A stretch of 58,255 bases of DNA from an uncultured Prevotella sp. (GTDB lineage: Bacteria; Bacteroidota; Bacteroidia; Bacteroidales; Bacteroidaceae), in contig CALCVT010000055.1 of NCBI GenBank assembly GCA_937906495.1, forward strand, positions 1 to 58,255, written 5' to 3'. The translations under genes were made by a program, and so were the position numbers. Under the pieces are notes generated by a model, which worked only from the letters and a program-made list of their open reading frames with translations, made no database searches and was not told where the DNA came from. Shown here one piece after another: positions 43,432 through 53,235 of this stretch (the first letter of the stretch is position 1; each line of letters starts with the position of its first letter).

Positions 43432-45228
43432 TTAAATACGGCGACGTCTGATTTTGCGTTGCACACTGTTTTTCAGCATTTTATCAGTTGTAAGCGATAA
43501 TGCTTTTTTCCAAAATCCCAATGCTTTTGCTGGTTGCTGGCATCGGAAATGTATGTCGCCTGCATGATCAAAGATCGAAGCGTTTTCGGCTGTTTCGGGC
43601 AAGTCGCGCAGAGCTTCACTGATATAAATGCGTGCCTGCTCGTATTGTTTCTTTTTAAAAAGAATCCAGGCATAAGTATCGAGATATACCGCTTCGCTTC
43701 CTTCTACCTCAACGGTCTGCCTGCTCATTTTTTCAGCTTTATCAAGATGCAGCCCTTCTTCGGACAAGAAATAGGCATAGTTATTCAGGCACATCAGGTT
43801 AAGCGGATTATATTGCAACGCCTTATCGTAGGCCAGGTAAGCCTCTTCGTTGAGTTTGCTGTCGTGCAACACATCGCCCAAAAGGGCATGTACATCCGAG
43901 GCCAATAGTTTGTCGGTGGTGTCATCTATACGCTCAACCCCTCGCTGCAGCACTCTGATTGCCTCCATGTTACGCCCTATGTTGTAAAGAGCCGTTCCTT
44001 CATAATAATAGTAGGTTACTTCCGAGGGGTCGTAGAGTTCACCCTCCCTGCATATGCGTGCCACCTCCTGCATATTGTTTCGCTGCAACATTATTTGCAG
44101 TATCTGCAAGCGTGCCTTCGTATAGTCAGGTTCTACTTTGAGTATATGGTTCATGGCCGACAGGAGTGTGTCGGTCGGCATTTTACGTTCTACTACATAA
44201 TAGGCATAAAGTTCGGCCATGTCACGGCTTTCCTGCGGTTGGTTCAGCGCTTTCAAAAAGAGGTTAATTACCGGCACCGAGTCGGCTCCGGCTTTAATAT
44301 TGTCTACCGCATAGCTGCGCATAGCTTCGATGCGTGCACTGCTTTGTGTTTGCGGATTGAGCACTACCTTTTGCAGGAAATCCAAATAAAGCGAGTCGGC
44401 TCCAGCTGCTTTATAGTAAGCTAAAAGCGAAATTTGAGCATAGCTGTTTTCGGGTTCGGCAGCCAGCACGTCTTGGTAAATACCGATGGCCATTTCATGA
44501 TAGCCATGCTGGTCGTAAAGGTCGCCAAGCAACACCCGGTAACGCAGGTCGAGCGGATATTCGGCACAGAGGTCTTCGATGGCTTTATAGGCCTGTTCTG
44601 TGTCGTTCATTGCCAGATAAGTCTGGAACTTTTCCATGCTTAACTGTTCGTTGGTTCCGTCAAAGCGTTCCAGGCGCTCAATGCTCCGGATGGCTCCGGG
44701 GTAGTCGCCACTGGTTTTATACAGCCATATAAGGGTGGCCAGGGTTTCGTAGCTTACCTTAGCATCTGTTATCTCCTCATACAGATGTATAGCCTCGCGG
44801 TAGCGTGCATTGTTGGCCAGATAGATGGCCAGCATTTCCTTATAAAAAAGGTTGGCGGGTTCGAGTTCGACGGCACGGTGCAGCATCGAGTCGCCCTGTG
44901 CCCGGAGCAATGAATCGGAATATCCGGCAAACGACAATTTAAGAGCACCCATTTCGTAAACAGCCTCCGAAGCATCGGGATGAATGCGCAGGGCTGCATC
45001 GAGCAGTTCGTAGGTTGCGTCAATATGTTCCAACTCTTTTTGGCGTACTGCCTCGAGAAACAATTCATTAAAGCGACGGCTGCGCTCATAATTGACCCGT
45101 TTGGGCACACCTCCTGCAGCGGCCTCGACTGCCTCGTGGTTTGAACGGGCTGGAGGCTGCTGCTGTGCCGTACGGCATGACGCCATCATCACGGCAGTTA
45201 AAGCTATTAACAGGAGGGTACGTAACAT
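43432..45228 (-). CDS. Tetratricopeptide-repeat lipoprotein
   Basis: 598 residues from ATG 45228 (MLRTLLL; the frame to 45255 adds nine residues before the signal). The signal peptide ends in lipobox MASC (Cys18). The rest is about 14 helical TPR-type repeats (such as YRVLLGDLYDQHGYHEMAIGIY, segments at about 40-590), a scaffold for protein binding at the inner face of the outer membrane. It carries no enzyme motif. In the operon it follows dut and precedes the DUF4292 and EnvC-like genes, which suggests an envelope-assembly role. Confidence 0.88.
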   Translation of the reverse strand: MLRTLLLIALTAVMMASCRTAQQQPPARSNHEAVEAAAGGVPKRVNYERSRRFNELFLEAVRQKELEHIDATYELLDAALRIHPDASEAVYEMGALKLSFAGYSDSLLRAQGDSMLHRAVELEPANLFYKEMLAIYLANNARYREAIHLYEEITDAKVSYETLATLIWLYKTSGDYPGAIRSIERLERFDGTNEQLSMEKFQTYLAMNDTEQAYKAIEDLCAEYPLDLRYRVLLGDLYDQHGYHEMAIGIYQDVLAAEPENSYAQISLLAYYKAAGADSLYLDFLQKVVLNPQTQSSARIEAMRSYAVDNIKAGADSVPVINLFLKALNQPQESRDMAELYAYYVVERKMPTDTLLSAMNHILKVEPDYTKARLQILQIMLQRNNMQEVARICREGELYDPSEVTYYYYEGTALYNIGRNMEAIRVLQRGVERIDDTTDKLLASDVHALLGDVLHDSKLNEEAYLAYDKALQYNPLNLMCLNNYAYFLSEEGLHLDKAEKMSRQTVEVEGSEAVYLDTYAWILFKKKQYEQARIYISEALRDLPETAENASIFDHAGDIHFRCQQPAKALGFWKKALSLTTDKMLKNSVQRKIRRRRI

Positions 45229-45283
45229 ACAAAAAAATAAATACTTTAGCAGCAAAGCTGCACTTATGGCTGCCTAAAGCCTA

Positions 45284-45715
45284 TCAGATGCCGGAATGAC
45301 CGAAACCACCTTCTCCGCGAACGGTTTCGTTGAGCGTTTCTACAAGTTCCCACTCCGCACGTTCATGACGGGCAACTACAAGCTGGGCTATGCGGTCGCC
45401 ATCGGCCACTTTGAAGGGGTCGGCCGAAAGATTGACCAATATGACGCCTATTTCGCCCCGATAATCGGCATCGATAGTGCCCGGCGTATTGAGCAACGTG
45501 ATGCCATGCTTTAGCGCAAGGCCCGAACGTGGCCGTACCTGCGCCTCGTAACCTGCAGGCAGGGCTATGCGCAGCCCGGTTGGGATGAGACGGCGCTCCA
45601 TGGGTTGCAAAATAATGTCGGCGTCGAGATTAGCCCTCAAGTCGAGACCTGCACTCAGCGGGGTGGCGTATTGTGGTAAAGGGTGGTGCGAATGGTTTAC
45701 TATTTCGATTTTCAT
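45284..45715 (-). CDS. dut: Deoxyuridine triphosphatase (dUTPase)
   Basis: Splits dUTP to dUMP, keeping uracil out of DNA and feeding dTMP synthesis. 143 residues, the trimeric class. Motifs I-V are in order: AGLDLRA, RSGLALKHG, TPGTIDADYRGEIGVILVN (key parts NTPGTID and DYRGEIG), GDRIAQLVV, and the C-terminal arm RGEGGFGHSG. It leads the envelope operon, with a -7 box at 45892-45899 about 180 nt upstream. Confidence 0.96.
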   Translation of the reverse strand: MKIEIVNHSHHPLPQYATPLSAGLDLRANLDADIILQPMERRLIPTGLRIALPAGYEAQVRPRSGLALKHGITLLNTPGTIDADYRGEIGVILVNLSADPFKVADGDRIAQLVVARHERAEWELVETLNETVRGEGGFGHSGI

Positions 45716-45891
45716 AATGATAGGTAATGAGCCTCTGGAGTCTGTACGTTGCTTTTACGCATTATTATCAGAACTTCAGAATGTGAACAGGCGTACTATT
45801 GATGCTGTAAGGCATCTATGGCCGGGGCTTGCATTGCCTTGCAAGATGCTCGAACACAGGCCACAAACGCCAAGGTACACCATTAGCGGAG

Positions 45892-45899
45892 CAAAATTA
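45892..45899 (-). promoter_or_regulatory. dut operon -7 box
   Basis: Reads TAATTTTG on the minus strand. The implied leader of about 170 nt is long. No clear -33 element. Confidence 0.4.
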
Positions 45900-45963
45900 C
45901 TGAAATTAAGGCACATACCGGATAGTTTTTGCCGGAAAAGCTACTACCCTGCCTGGTTTTTGC

Positions 45964-45971
45964 TATTTTTG
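45964..45971 (+). promoter_or_regulatory. dgt -7 box
   Basis: TATTTTTG. If used, the leader to ATG 46139 is about 160 nt and contains array F. No clear -33 element at the right distance. Confidence 0.4.
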
Positions 45972-46029
45972 CGGATACTGCCTTTGCACAACGCTTTCGA
46001 GTCTTTGTACCGGCTGCTCCGAAAGCTAG

Positions 46030-46092
46030 TGCAAAATTTTTTACATGCCGTGTAAAAGGCACTACACCCATTGCTTAAACACCCCGATGCCG
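46030..46092 (+). repeat. 21-nt tandem array F (3 units) in the dgt leader
   Basis: Units at 46030 (TGCAAAA, then TTACAT), 46051 (TGTAAAA, then TACACC) and 46072 (TGCTTAAACACC). It ends 47 nt before the dgt start codon. Confidence 0.6.
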
Positions 46093-46138
46093 CATTGCCA
46101 AACGCATGGCACATGAACCCGTTATTCAACACTCAACT

Positions 46139-47494
46139 ATGAATTGGCTACAACTTATCTCCTCCAAACGGCTTGGCAAAGAAGACCGCACGAAACCGCT
46201 CGAAGAACGCCGCACGGAATTTCAGCGCGACTACGACCGCCTGATTTTTTCGGCAGCCTTCAGACGCTTGCAAAACAAGACACAGGTTTTTCCGCTACCC
46301 GGAAGTATTTTTGTACACAACCGACTAACCCACAGCCTCGAGGTGTCGAGCGTGGGCCGCTCACTGGGCACCGATATCAGCAGGGAACTCATTAACCGCC
46401 ATCCCGAACTGGACAATTCCGAAATTACAGGCATGGGAGCTATTGTCAGCGCAGCCTGCCTGGCACACGATATGGGTAATCCTCCATTTGGCCACTCGGG
46501 CGAACGCGCCATACGTACCTATTTCAGTGAGGGTAAAGGGTGCAGCCTGCAAACCTTGATTACGCCCGACGGCAAGGAACTTTCTGAAGCCGAATGGACT
46601 GATATGACCCGCTTTGACGGCAATGCCAACACCTTCAGACTGCTTACGCACCACTTTAACGGCAGGCGTAAGGGCGGATTTGTCATGACGTATGCCACAC
46701 TGGCTGCCATTGTAAAATACCCTTATGGCTCCGACCGTGCCATCCGTAAGCCCAAGTTCGGATACTTTGAGAGCGAACGCCAAACCTTTCTGAACATTGC
46801 CGAAAGCCTGGGAATCAGTTGCCTGGAAAAAGACTCCAACGGCTCCATGCTCCATGCCCGCCACCCGCTAGTATATTTAGTAGAGGCGGCCGACGACATT
46901 TGCTACGAGATTATGGACATTGAGGATGCCCACAAACTGCGCATCCTTTCAGACGAGCAGACCATGGAGCTTTACCTGGCATTTTTCGAACCGCAGGAAC
47001 GCGAACGGCTGCGCAAATCGTATCGCGATGATACTGACATTGACGACCAGATTGTATACTTCCGTTCGTGCGTAATCAATGCACTTGAACGTGCTTGCGT
47101 ACAAGTTTTTCTTGACCACGAAGAAGAGATTCTTAACGGCACATTTAAAAATTCACTCATCGACCACCTGCCTCCACTACTACTGCAGGCCTACCGCGCC
47201 TGCGAAGAGGTGGCTCAAAACCGCATCTACTGCTGTAAGGAAGTAACTGATGTCGATTTGGCCGGTTACCACATCATTTACACGCTGCTCGAACTGATGA
47301 CCGATGCTGTATTAGCCCCCGAAAAGGCTTACTCCTCGTTATTGCTGGCGCACGTGCCGCCGCAGTATGAGGTGAGGGCTCCACGCATCGGCAACCGCCT
47401 GATGGCTGTACTCGACTACCTGTCGGGGATGACCGATGTGTACGCCCTCGACCTTTACCGCAAGATTAACGGCCACTCGTTACCCAGTGTTTAA
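46139..47494 (+). CDS. dgt: Deoxyguanosinetriphosphate triphosphohydrolase-like HD protein
   Basis: 451 residues from ATG 46139 (MNWLQLISSKR, the usual start; ATG 46106 would add 11 residues). HD-domain phosphohydrolase: THSLEVSSVG gives the first His (about 65), AHDMGNPPFGHSGE the HD pair (about 110-111), and AADDICYEIMDIEDAH a further acidic metal ligand. Relatives hydrolyse dGTP or other dNTPs to nucleoside and tripolyphosphate. The exact dNTP preference is not readable. It ends close to the convergent prmC gene (8-nt gap). Confidence 0.93.
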   Translation: MNWLQLISSKRLGKEDRTKPLEERRTEFQRDYDRLIFSAAFRRLQNKTQVFPLPGSIFVHNRLTHSLEVSSVGRSLGTDISRELINRHPELDNSEITGMGAIVSAACLAHDMGNPPFGHSGERAIRTYFSEGKGCSLQTLITPDGKELSEAEWTDMTRFDGNANTFRLLTHHFNGRRKGGFVMTYATLAAIVKYPYGSDRAIRKPKFGYFESERQTFLNIAESLGISCLEKDSNGSMLHARHPLVYLVEAADDICYEIMDIEDAHKLRILSDEQTMELYLAFFEPQERERLRKSYRDDTDIDDQIVYFRSCVINALERACVQVFLDHEEEILNGTFKNSLIDHLPPLLLQAYRACEEVAQNRIYCCKEVTDVDLAGYHIIYTLLELMTDAVLAPEKAYSSLLLAHVPPQYEVRAPRIGNRLMAVLDYLSGMTDVYALDLYRKINGHSLPSV

Positions 47495-47501
47495 CACCCG
47501 G

Positions 47502-48341
47502 TTACCGCCGGGCAGCCACCATGCGGTCGTTGCCAAAGGCATCGCGGCGCAACTCTACTTGCCGCAGGCCGCAAGCCTCGAACAATTCGGCAGTCTGTAC
47601 GCCATACTGCCGGTTAATTTCGACCATCAGTAGCCCGCCAGGCTTTAAAGCCCCGTTTGCAGCTCCGACAGCAAGCGCCCGGTAAAAGCGCAGCGGGTCA
47701 GTATCGGGCACAAAGAGCGCTGTAGCAGGCTCGTGGTTAAGTACATGAGCCTCCATGCTGCTCCGCTCCTGCTCGCAAATGTATGGTGGATTACTAACTA
47801 TGAGGTCGAAGACCTTGTCGTCGGGCCAGGGTGCCAAAATATCGCGCTGCTCAAACTGCACTTTTGCTCCCAGGGCCTCAGCATTGGCCTGTGCCACCTG
47901 CAGAGCCTGGTTTGAAAGGTCCCATGCCGTTGCTTGCCATTCAGGTAGTGCCAACTGCAAACTCACGGCTATACAGCCCGATCCTGTACCGGCATCGAGC
48001 AAGCTTCCTTTAGCCGACAAAGGCAAAGACAAGACCCACTCTACCAATTCTTCGGTTTCGGGACGAGGTATCAACACATCAGACGAAACAGCAAAACGGC
48101 GCCCTGCAAACCATTCGTAGCCCAATACATATTGCACGGGTTCGCCGGCTTGCAACCTTTTGCATATATTCAAGAAGAGCTGCTGCTCATCTTGCGAAAA
48201 TTGCCTAACTTTGTCGGCATAAATAGCTGTCCGGCCAATGCCGAAAGCCTCTTCAAGCACCATCATGGCAATGGCACGGGCTTCGCGCTCGCCATAAACC
48301 GGTGTCAACAAGCGACGTAAATCGCTATAAGCTGTATTCAT
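47502..48341 (-). CDS. prmC: Release factor glutamine methyltransferase PrmC
   Basis: Methylates the glutamine of the GGQ motif in peptide release factors. 279 residues. N-terminal helical domain (about 1-85), then a Rossmann methyltransferase domain with DAGTGSGCIAVSL (about 116-128) and the catalytic NPPY (184-187). ERSSMEAHVLNHEPATALF is the conserved PrmC segment. It runs opposite to ribD, with a short (82-nt) shared 5' region. PrmB-like enzymes are less likely because of the short N-terminal domain and the NHEP segment. Confidence 0.95.
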   Translation of the reverse strand: MNTAYSDLRRLLTPVYGEREARAIAMMVLEEAFGIGRTAIYADKVRQFSQDEQQLFLNICKRLQAGEPVQYVLGYEWFAGRRFAVSSDVLIPRPETEELVEWVLSLPLSAKGSLLDAGTGSGCIAVSLQLALPEWQATAWDLSNQALQVAQANAEALGAKVQFEQRDILAPWPDDKVFDLIVSNPPYICEQERSSMEAHVLNHEPATALFVPDTDPLRFYRALAVGAANGALKPGGLLMVEINRQYGVQTAELFEACGLRQVELRRDAFGNDRMVAARR

Positions 48342-48423
48342 ATCTTTTTAAGTTAAGAGCAACCAAATGCTACGCAGGTGTATCTGCTCTGCCCATCACT
48401 GACAAAAGCCGTTAAACACCCCT

Positions 48424-49389
48424 ATGCTTCACGAAAAATATATGCAGCGCTGCATCGAGCTCGCCCTGAACGGACGGATGCACGCTGCTCCCAACCCCAT
48501 GGTTGGGGCCGTAATTGTTCACAACGACCGCATTATAGGCGAGGGCTACCATGCCTGCTGCGGCAAAGCCCACGCCGAGGTTAATGCCATCAACTCCGTA
48601 CGCCCTGCCGACCGTCTGCTGCTCAAGGAGAGCACCCTTTATGTGAGCCTTGAACCCTGCGCTCACTTTGGCCGTACTCCGCCTTGCGCCATGCTGATTG
48701 TTAAAACAGGCATTCCACGCGTAGTGGTAGGCTGCATCGACCCCTTTGCCAAAGTGCAGGGACGCGGCATCGACATCTTACGCGAAGGGGGCGTTGAGGT
48801 AACCGTAGGAGTGCTCGAAGCAGAATGTCGCGAACTGAACCGCCGCTTTATCACAGCACAAACCCTGCACCGCCCTTACATCACCCTGAAGTGGGCACGC
48901 TCAGCCGATGGCTTTATTGACCGCTGGCGCGATGATGATGGCGAAGAACCTGCCTTGCTGTCGACTACCCACTCGCTGATGCGCGTTCACCGGCTCCGCG
49001 CCATGAACCAGGCCATTGTGGTGGGCCATCAAACCCTCCGCCTTGACCGCCCCATGCTGACCATTCGCCACTGGGTGGGACACGACCCCCTCAAAGTAGT
49101 GCTGGGACGCGTGGCCGAGGGCGAATTGCCCGCAGGCTTCCAGGCCTATGCCGACATCCCGACCATGCTCGAGGCCCTTTACCGCCAAGGCATCCAGTCG
49201 CTCCTGGTTGAAGGCGGACAGCAAACGCTGCAAAGCCTCATCGACCAGGGTTTGTGGGACGAAGCTTATGTAGAGGTTTCGACCATTGAACTTGAAAGTG
49301 GTGTGCCCGAACCCAAAATGCCGGTAGGGGTACGCCTGCACATCGAAAAGGCTTTCGGGGCCACTATTCTACACTACACAAACTGCTAA
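48424..49389 (+). CDS. ribD: Bifunctional riboflavin deaminase-reductase RibD
   Basis: Second and third steps of riboflavin synthesis. 321 residues. The N-terminal cytidine-deaminase-like domain has HAEVNAI (His50) and PCAHFGRTPPC (zinc cysteines near 79 and 88). The C-terminal domain (about 145-321) is the DHFR-like NADPH reductase, with LKWARSADG, RHRLRAMNQAIVVGHQT-type segment and LLVEGGQQTLQSL. No FMN riboswitch is visible in the 82 nt upstream. Other rib genes are not in the window. Confidence 0.95.
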   Translation: MLHEKYMQRCIELALNGRMHAAPNPMVGAVIVHNDRIIGEGYHACCGKAHAEVNAINSVRPADRLLLKESTLYVSLEPCAHFGRTPPCAMLIVKTGIPRVVVGCIDPFAKVQGRGIDILREGGVEVTVGVLEAECRELNRRFITAQTLHRPYITLKWARSADGFIDRWRDDDGEEPALLSTTHSLMRVHRLRAMNQAIVVGHQTLRLDRPMLTIRHWVGHDPLKVVLGRVAEGELPAGFQAYADIPTMLEALYRQGIQSLLVEGGQQTLQSLIDQGLWDEAYVEVSTIELESGVPEPKMPVGVRLHIEKAFGATILHYTNC

Positions 49390-49501
49390 ACTCAAGTTTC
49401 GGCCAATGCTCGGTGCCGCTGCTGAATGCCCCGATAGAGACTCAGTATGCGACAAAGTTATAAATATTAACTGAACCCAGCCCCGCAACACCTTTACACT
49501 T

Positions 49502-50446
49502 ATGCAAAAAATCACTTCCATAACCTATTACCTGCTTGGCATCAATGTTGTTTGCTACCTGCTGCAACTCGTGCTCGAAATGCAGGGCATCAACCTGTCA
49601 CAAATCTTTGGCCTTCATTTTATCTATGCCGAGGACTTCAAGGTTTACCAGCTCTTTACTTACATGTTCCTGCACAGCAACTTCCAGCACTTGTTCTTCA
49701 ACATGTTTTCCTTTTGGATGTTTGCCAGCCCTATCGAAAGTAGCCTCGGAAGCAAGCGTTTCCTGACCTATTACCTGGTATGCGGCATCGGAGCCGGCAT
49801 TTGCCAGGAATTATTCCAATTGGCACAATACTATATCGAGGGCCTGCAAAACTACACCATGGTTACCGATGGCATAAGTGGAATACCAATGTCAACCTAC
49901 TTGAATATGTGGACTACAATCGGTGCCTCGGGAGCCTGCTACGGCATTCTGCTGGCCTTTGGCCGCCTCTACCCTAACCACCGCATCATGCTGCTCATCC
50001 CTCCTATCCCCATGAAAGCCAAATACTTTATAGCCGGATTGGTAGCCATTGAGCTGCTACTAGCCTACAATACCAACAGCAACATTGCTCACTTTGCCCA
50101 TCTGGGCGGTATGCTCTTTGGCTGGATGCTCCTGTCGTACTGGAAAAGACAATACTACCAAAGCCACTCATACTCTGCAGGCTGGAACAACGGAAGCCGA
50201 AACGGAATATTCGGAACGAAGGGACAAAGTTTGAAAAACAGAATGGCTGGCCTCTTTGGCAAACATAATGAAACGCTGGGCAACGCGCACCATACAGCCA
50301 GTCGCGAAAGCGACTACGAACGCAACATGCGCAAAAAAGCCGAGGAAGCCCGCATGGACGAAATCCTCGACAAAATCCGAATCTCGGGTTACGACAGTCT
50401 CACAAAAGAGGAAAAACAAGAACTCTTCCGCATTAGCCGGCGATAA
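49502..50446 (+). CDS. Rhomboid-family intramembrane serine protease
   Basis: 314 residues with about six transmembrane helices. The catalytic Ser143 is in GASGACYG and the His in AHLGG (His200); the HxxxN-type HSNFQHLFFNMFSFW motif marks helix 2. A hydrophilic C-terminal tail (about 225-314) ends in YDSLTKEEKQELFRIS, common to Bacteroidetes rhomboids. Substrates are unknown. It is followed after 28 nt by the EEP-family gene, so the two probably form one unit. Confidence 0.92.
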   Translation: MQKITSITYYLLGINVVCYLLQLVLEMQGINLSQIFGLHFIYAEDFKVYQLFTYMFLHSNFQHLFFNMFSFWMFASPIESSLGSKRFLTYYLVCGIGAGICQELFQLAQYYIEGLQNYTMVTDGISGIPMSTYLNMWTTIGASGACYGILLAFGRLYPNHRIMLLIPPIPMKAKYFIAGLVAIELLLAYNTNSNIAHFAHLGGMLFGWMLLSYWKRQYYQSHSYSAGWNNGSRNGIFGTKGQSLKNRMAGLFGKHNETLGNAHHTASRESDYERNMRKKAEEARMDEILDKIRISGYDSLTKEEKQELFRISRR

Positions 50447-50474
50447 CTACTGGTCTACATCAAAATAGTTGCCC

Positions 50475-51542
50475 ATGAAGCATATTCTATTATTCTTTTG
50501 CTGGTGCAGCGTGCTGCTGCTTTGGGGCTGCGCCGCCAGTGTATATATCAATCCATCCATTTGGGGAGGCATCTTTGGAGTGGTAGGTCTGGCATTCCCC
50601 TTTTGCGTATTTGCCGTAGTTGTTATGCTCGTTATATGCTTGATATTCAGACAAAAAGCAGCATTTATACCATTACTTGGCCTGATTGGCTGCTACGGCT
50701 CGGTACGCGATTATTTTCCTATCAACCTCAATACCACGCCCCCCAAGAGCTGTCTGAAAGTCATGTCGTACAACACACTTTCATTCGGGCGTTGGCAAAC
50801 CGACGAAAAGGGCAACTACGCTGTCATTCGCTTTATCGGCACGCAGGATTGCGACCTCGTTGCTGTACAGGAGTCGCCTCTGCGCCTGGACTATCAGGAC
50901 GAAGACATCAAACGCGACTTTCGCCGCTATGGTTATTACTACGAATGGTTGCCACTCGGCATTAACGCCGTTGGCCTGGCATCTCGGTTTCCCATAGTTG
51001 GCAAAGAAACCATCTGCCACAACGACCTCAACGGTGCAACAGCCTTCTATGTCAGCCCTAAGCAGGGCGACACTATCATTGTGGTCAACGCGCACCTGCA
51101 ATCCATGCGTCTGTCTACCGAAGACCGCAACCAATATCATCAAATAGTTAAAAACCCCGAACAAGCCGACACCATCAAAGGCAAACGAACCATTTTGACA
51201 AAAATAGCCCAAGCCAGCCGTTTACGTGCCACCGAAGCCGACTCGATTGCTCAGTTCTTAGACCGCCATCAGGGCAAAAAAATTATACTGATGGGCGACT
51301 TCAATGACACTCCCGTTTCGTATGCTCACCACCAGGTGTGCTCGCGACTCACCGATGCCTACCGCAGCAGCGGGAGCGGCCTTGGACGCTCTTTTAATCA
51401 AGATGCAATTATTGTACGTATTGATAACATTTTTTGTTCCAAACACTGGAAACCCTACGGAGCCTTTGTCGATAACTCCGTACCCTTTTCCGACCATTAT
51501 CCCATCATTGCCTACCTGCAACCCCTCAATGCAGGCAGTTAG
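50475..51542 (+). CDS. Membrane-anchored endonuclease/exonuclease/phosphatase (EEP) protein
   Basis: 355 residues from ATG 50475 (a TTG at 50469 is the only in-frame alternative). Three N-terminal transmembrane helices (about 2-85), then an EEP-fold domain with SYNTLSFGR, VAVQES, NAHLQS, MGDFNDTP and SDHYPI, the residues that hold the metal and attack the phosphate. EEP members cut nucleic acids or phospholipid head groups; an anchored one facing the periplasm may work on lipids or extracellular DNA. Substrate unknown. It follows the rhomboid gene. Confidence 0.88.
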   Translation: MKHILLFFCWCSVLLLWGCAASVYINPSIWGGIFGVVGLAFPFCVFAVVVMLVICLIFRQKAAFIPLLGLIGCYGSVRDYFPINLNTTPPKSCLKVMSYNTLSFGRWQTDEKGNYAVIRFIGTQDCDLVAVQESPLRLDYQDEDIKRDFRRYGYYYEWLPLGINAVGLASRFPIVGKETICHNDLNGATAFYVSPKQGDTIIVVNAHLQSMRLSTEDRNQYHQIVKNPEQADTIKGKRTILTKIAQASRLRATEADSIAQFLDRHQGKKIILMGDFNDTPVSYAHHQVCSRLTDAYRSSGSGLGRSFNQDAIIVRIDNIFCSKHWKPYGAFVDNSVPFSDHYPIIAYLQPLNAGS

Positions 51543-51598
51543 GCAGTGGATGCTTGAACAAATAAGCCCGCACAAGGAAATATGTTAGCAAAAAAACG

Positions 51599-51606
51599 TA
51601 TTTTTG
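51599..51606 (+). promoter_or_regulatory. gltX -7 box
   Basis: TATTTTTG, 34 nt before the ATG. The -33 position has no good match. Confidence 0.5.
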
Positions 51607-51640
51607 TAGTCGAATATAAACAATCCACATACACACAACT

Positions 51641-53155
51641 ATGTCTGAAAGAAAAGTTCGCGTGCGCTTTGCACCCAGCCCTACAGGCCCCTTGCATATA
51701 GGCGGCGTACGCACAGCACTTTATAACTACCTCTTTGCCCGCCAGCATGGCGGCGAAATGGTTTTCCGCATTGAAGATACCGACTCAACTCGTTTTGTTC
51801 CCGGTGCCGAAGACTACATCATCGAGTCGTTCAAATGGTTGGGTATAGAGTTTGACGAAGGAGTAAGCTTTGGTGGTGACCACGGCCCCTACCGTCAGAG
51901 CGAACGCCGCGATATTTACCGTAAATATGTCAAACAGTTACTTGACGAGGGCAAAGCATACATTGCCTTCGATACCCCGGACGAACTGAATGCCAAACGC
52001 GAAGCCGTACAGAACTTCCAGTACGATGCACATACCCGCATGGGCATGCGCAACTCCTTGGTATTAGGCAATGAAGAAACCCAGCGCCTCATCGAAGCCG
52101 GAGAGCAATACGTAGTACGCTTTAAGGTAGAATCAGGCGAGGAGGTACATGTTGAAGACATTATTCGCGGCGATGTGTGTATCATGTCGGACATTCTCGA
52201 TGACAAAGTGCTCTACAAGAGTGCCGACGATTTGCCCACCTATCACCTTGCAAACATTGTAGACGACCACTTGATGGAAATATCGCACGTCATCCGCGGC
52301 GAAGAGTGGCTTCCCTCAGCTCCGCTTCACGTGCTGCTTTACCGTGCCTTCGGTTGGGCTGATACCATGCCCCATTTTGCTCACCTGCCCCTGCTTTTGA
52401 AACCCGACGGCAAGGGTAAACTTTCCAAGCGTGACGGCGATCGCCTCGGATTCCCCGTATTCCCCCTCGAATGGCACGACCCCAAGTCAGGCGACATCTC
52501 TTCGGGATACCGTGAAAGCGGCTACCTGCCCGAAGCCGTTATCAACTTTCTCGCACTGCTGGGCTGGAATCCTGGAACCGACCAGGAAATTCTTTCGATG
52601 AAAGAGCTTATCGAGCAGTTTGACTTATCAAAGTGCTCAAAGAGCGGTGCTAAATTCGACTACGTCAAGGGACAATGGTTCAACCGCGAGTACATCATCA
52701 AGACCGACGATGCCCTGCTTGCCCCCCAGTTTGACCAAGTACTCAAAGCTAATGGCATTGACGCACCTATCGAACGCGTTGAAGCAGTTGTAGGCATGAT
52801 GAAAATGAAGAAGATTAACTTTATCAAGGAACTCTGGCCCCTGTGCGACTTCTTCTTTATGGCACCAACCTACAGCAAGGACGACAAGTTTACCCGCAAG
52901 AACTGGAAAGAAGATACGGCTTCAGAAATGCGCGAACTGGCTACACTCCTAGCCCAACTCGATGACTTTAGCATTGAGAGCCAAAAGGCTGCCGTTGACA
53001 GCTGGGCTGAAACTAACGGCAAGAAGCCCTGGAACCCCTGGCGCGTATGCTTAGTAGGTACAGGCAAAGGCCCCGACATGTACGAACTGGCCGCCTACCT
53101 TGGCAAGGAAGAAACGCTCCGCCGCATGGAGTCGGCGCTCGAAGCGTTGAGCTAA
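51641..53155 (+). CDS. gltX: Glutamyl-tRNA synthetase
   Basis: Charges tRNA-Glu. 504 residues, class I. APSPTGPLHIGGVRTALYNY (HIGG at 19-22), a KMSKS-type KLSKRDGDRLGFPVF (about 261), then an anticodon-binding C-terminal part. Bacteroidetes usually also keep GlnRS, so discriminating or non-discriminating use is not settled here. It is a single gene or the head of a run with waaA 80 nt downstream, across a hairpin. Confidence 0.96.
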   Translation: MSERKVRVRFAPSPTGPLHIGGVRTALYNYLFARQHGGEMVFRIEDTDSTRFVPGAEDYIIESFKWLGIEFDEGVSFGGDHGPYRQSERRDIYRKYVKQLLDEGKAYIAFDTPDELNAKREAVQNFQYDAHTRMGMRNSLVLGNEETQRLIEAGEQYVVRFKVESGEEVHVEDIIRGDVCIMSDILDDKVLYKSADDLPTYHLANIVDDHLMEISHVIRGEEWLPSAPLHVLLYRAFGWADTMPHFAHLPLLLKPDGKGKLSKRDGDRLGFPVFPLEWHDPKSGDISSGYRESGYLPEAVINFLALLGWNPGTDQEILSMKELIEQFDLSKCSKSGAKFDYVKGQWFNREYIIKTDDALLAPQFDQVLKANGIDAPIERVEAVVGMMKMKKINFIKELWPLCDFFFMAPTYSKDDKFTRKNWKEDTASEMRELATLLAQLDDFSIESQKAAVDSWAETNGKKPWNPWRVCLVGTGKGPDMYELAAYLGKEETLRRMESALEALS

Positions 53156-53170
53156 ACCTTTTTTGATTGT

Positions 53171-53207
53171 AGGGCCTGAAGCTGCTGCATACCAGGCTTC
53201 AGGCCCT
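53171..53207 (+). terminator. Hairpin between gltX and waaA
   Basis: A 12-bp perfect stem (53171-53182 and 53196-53207). It is followed by AAAAG rather than T, so termination of gltX may be partial, allowing waaA read-through. Confidence 0.55.
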
Positions 53208-53235
53208 AAAAGTTACCTTCTAACACCTCGCAACA

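Larger units (their letters stand above)
45716..46138. other. 423-bp divergent region between dut and dgt
   Basis: Holds the leftward -7 box of dut (45892), the rightward -7 box of dgt (45964) and the 21-nt array F (46030-46092). The 45716-45890 stretch on the dut side has no gene or recognised RNA. Confidence 0.65.
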
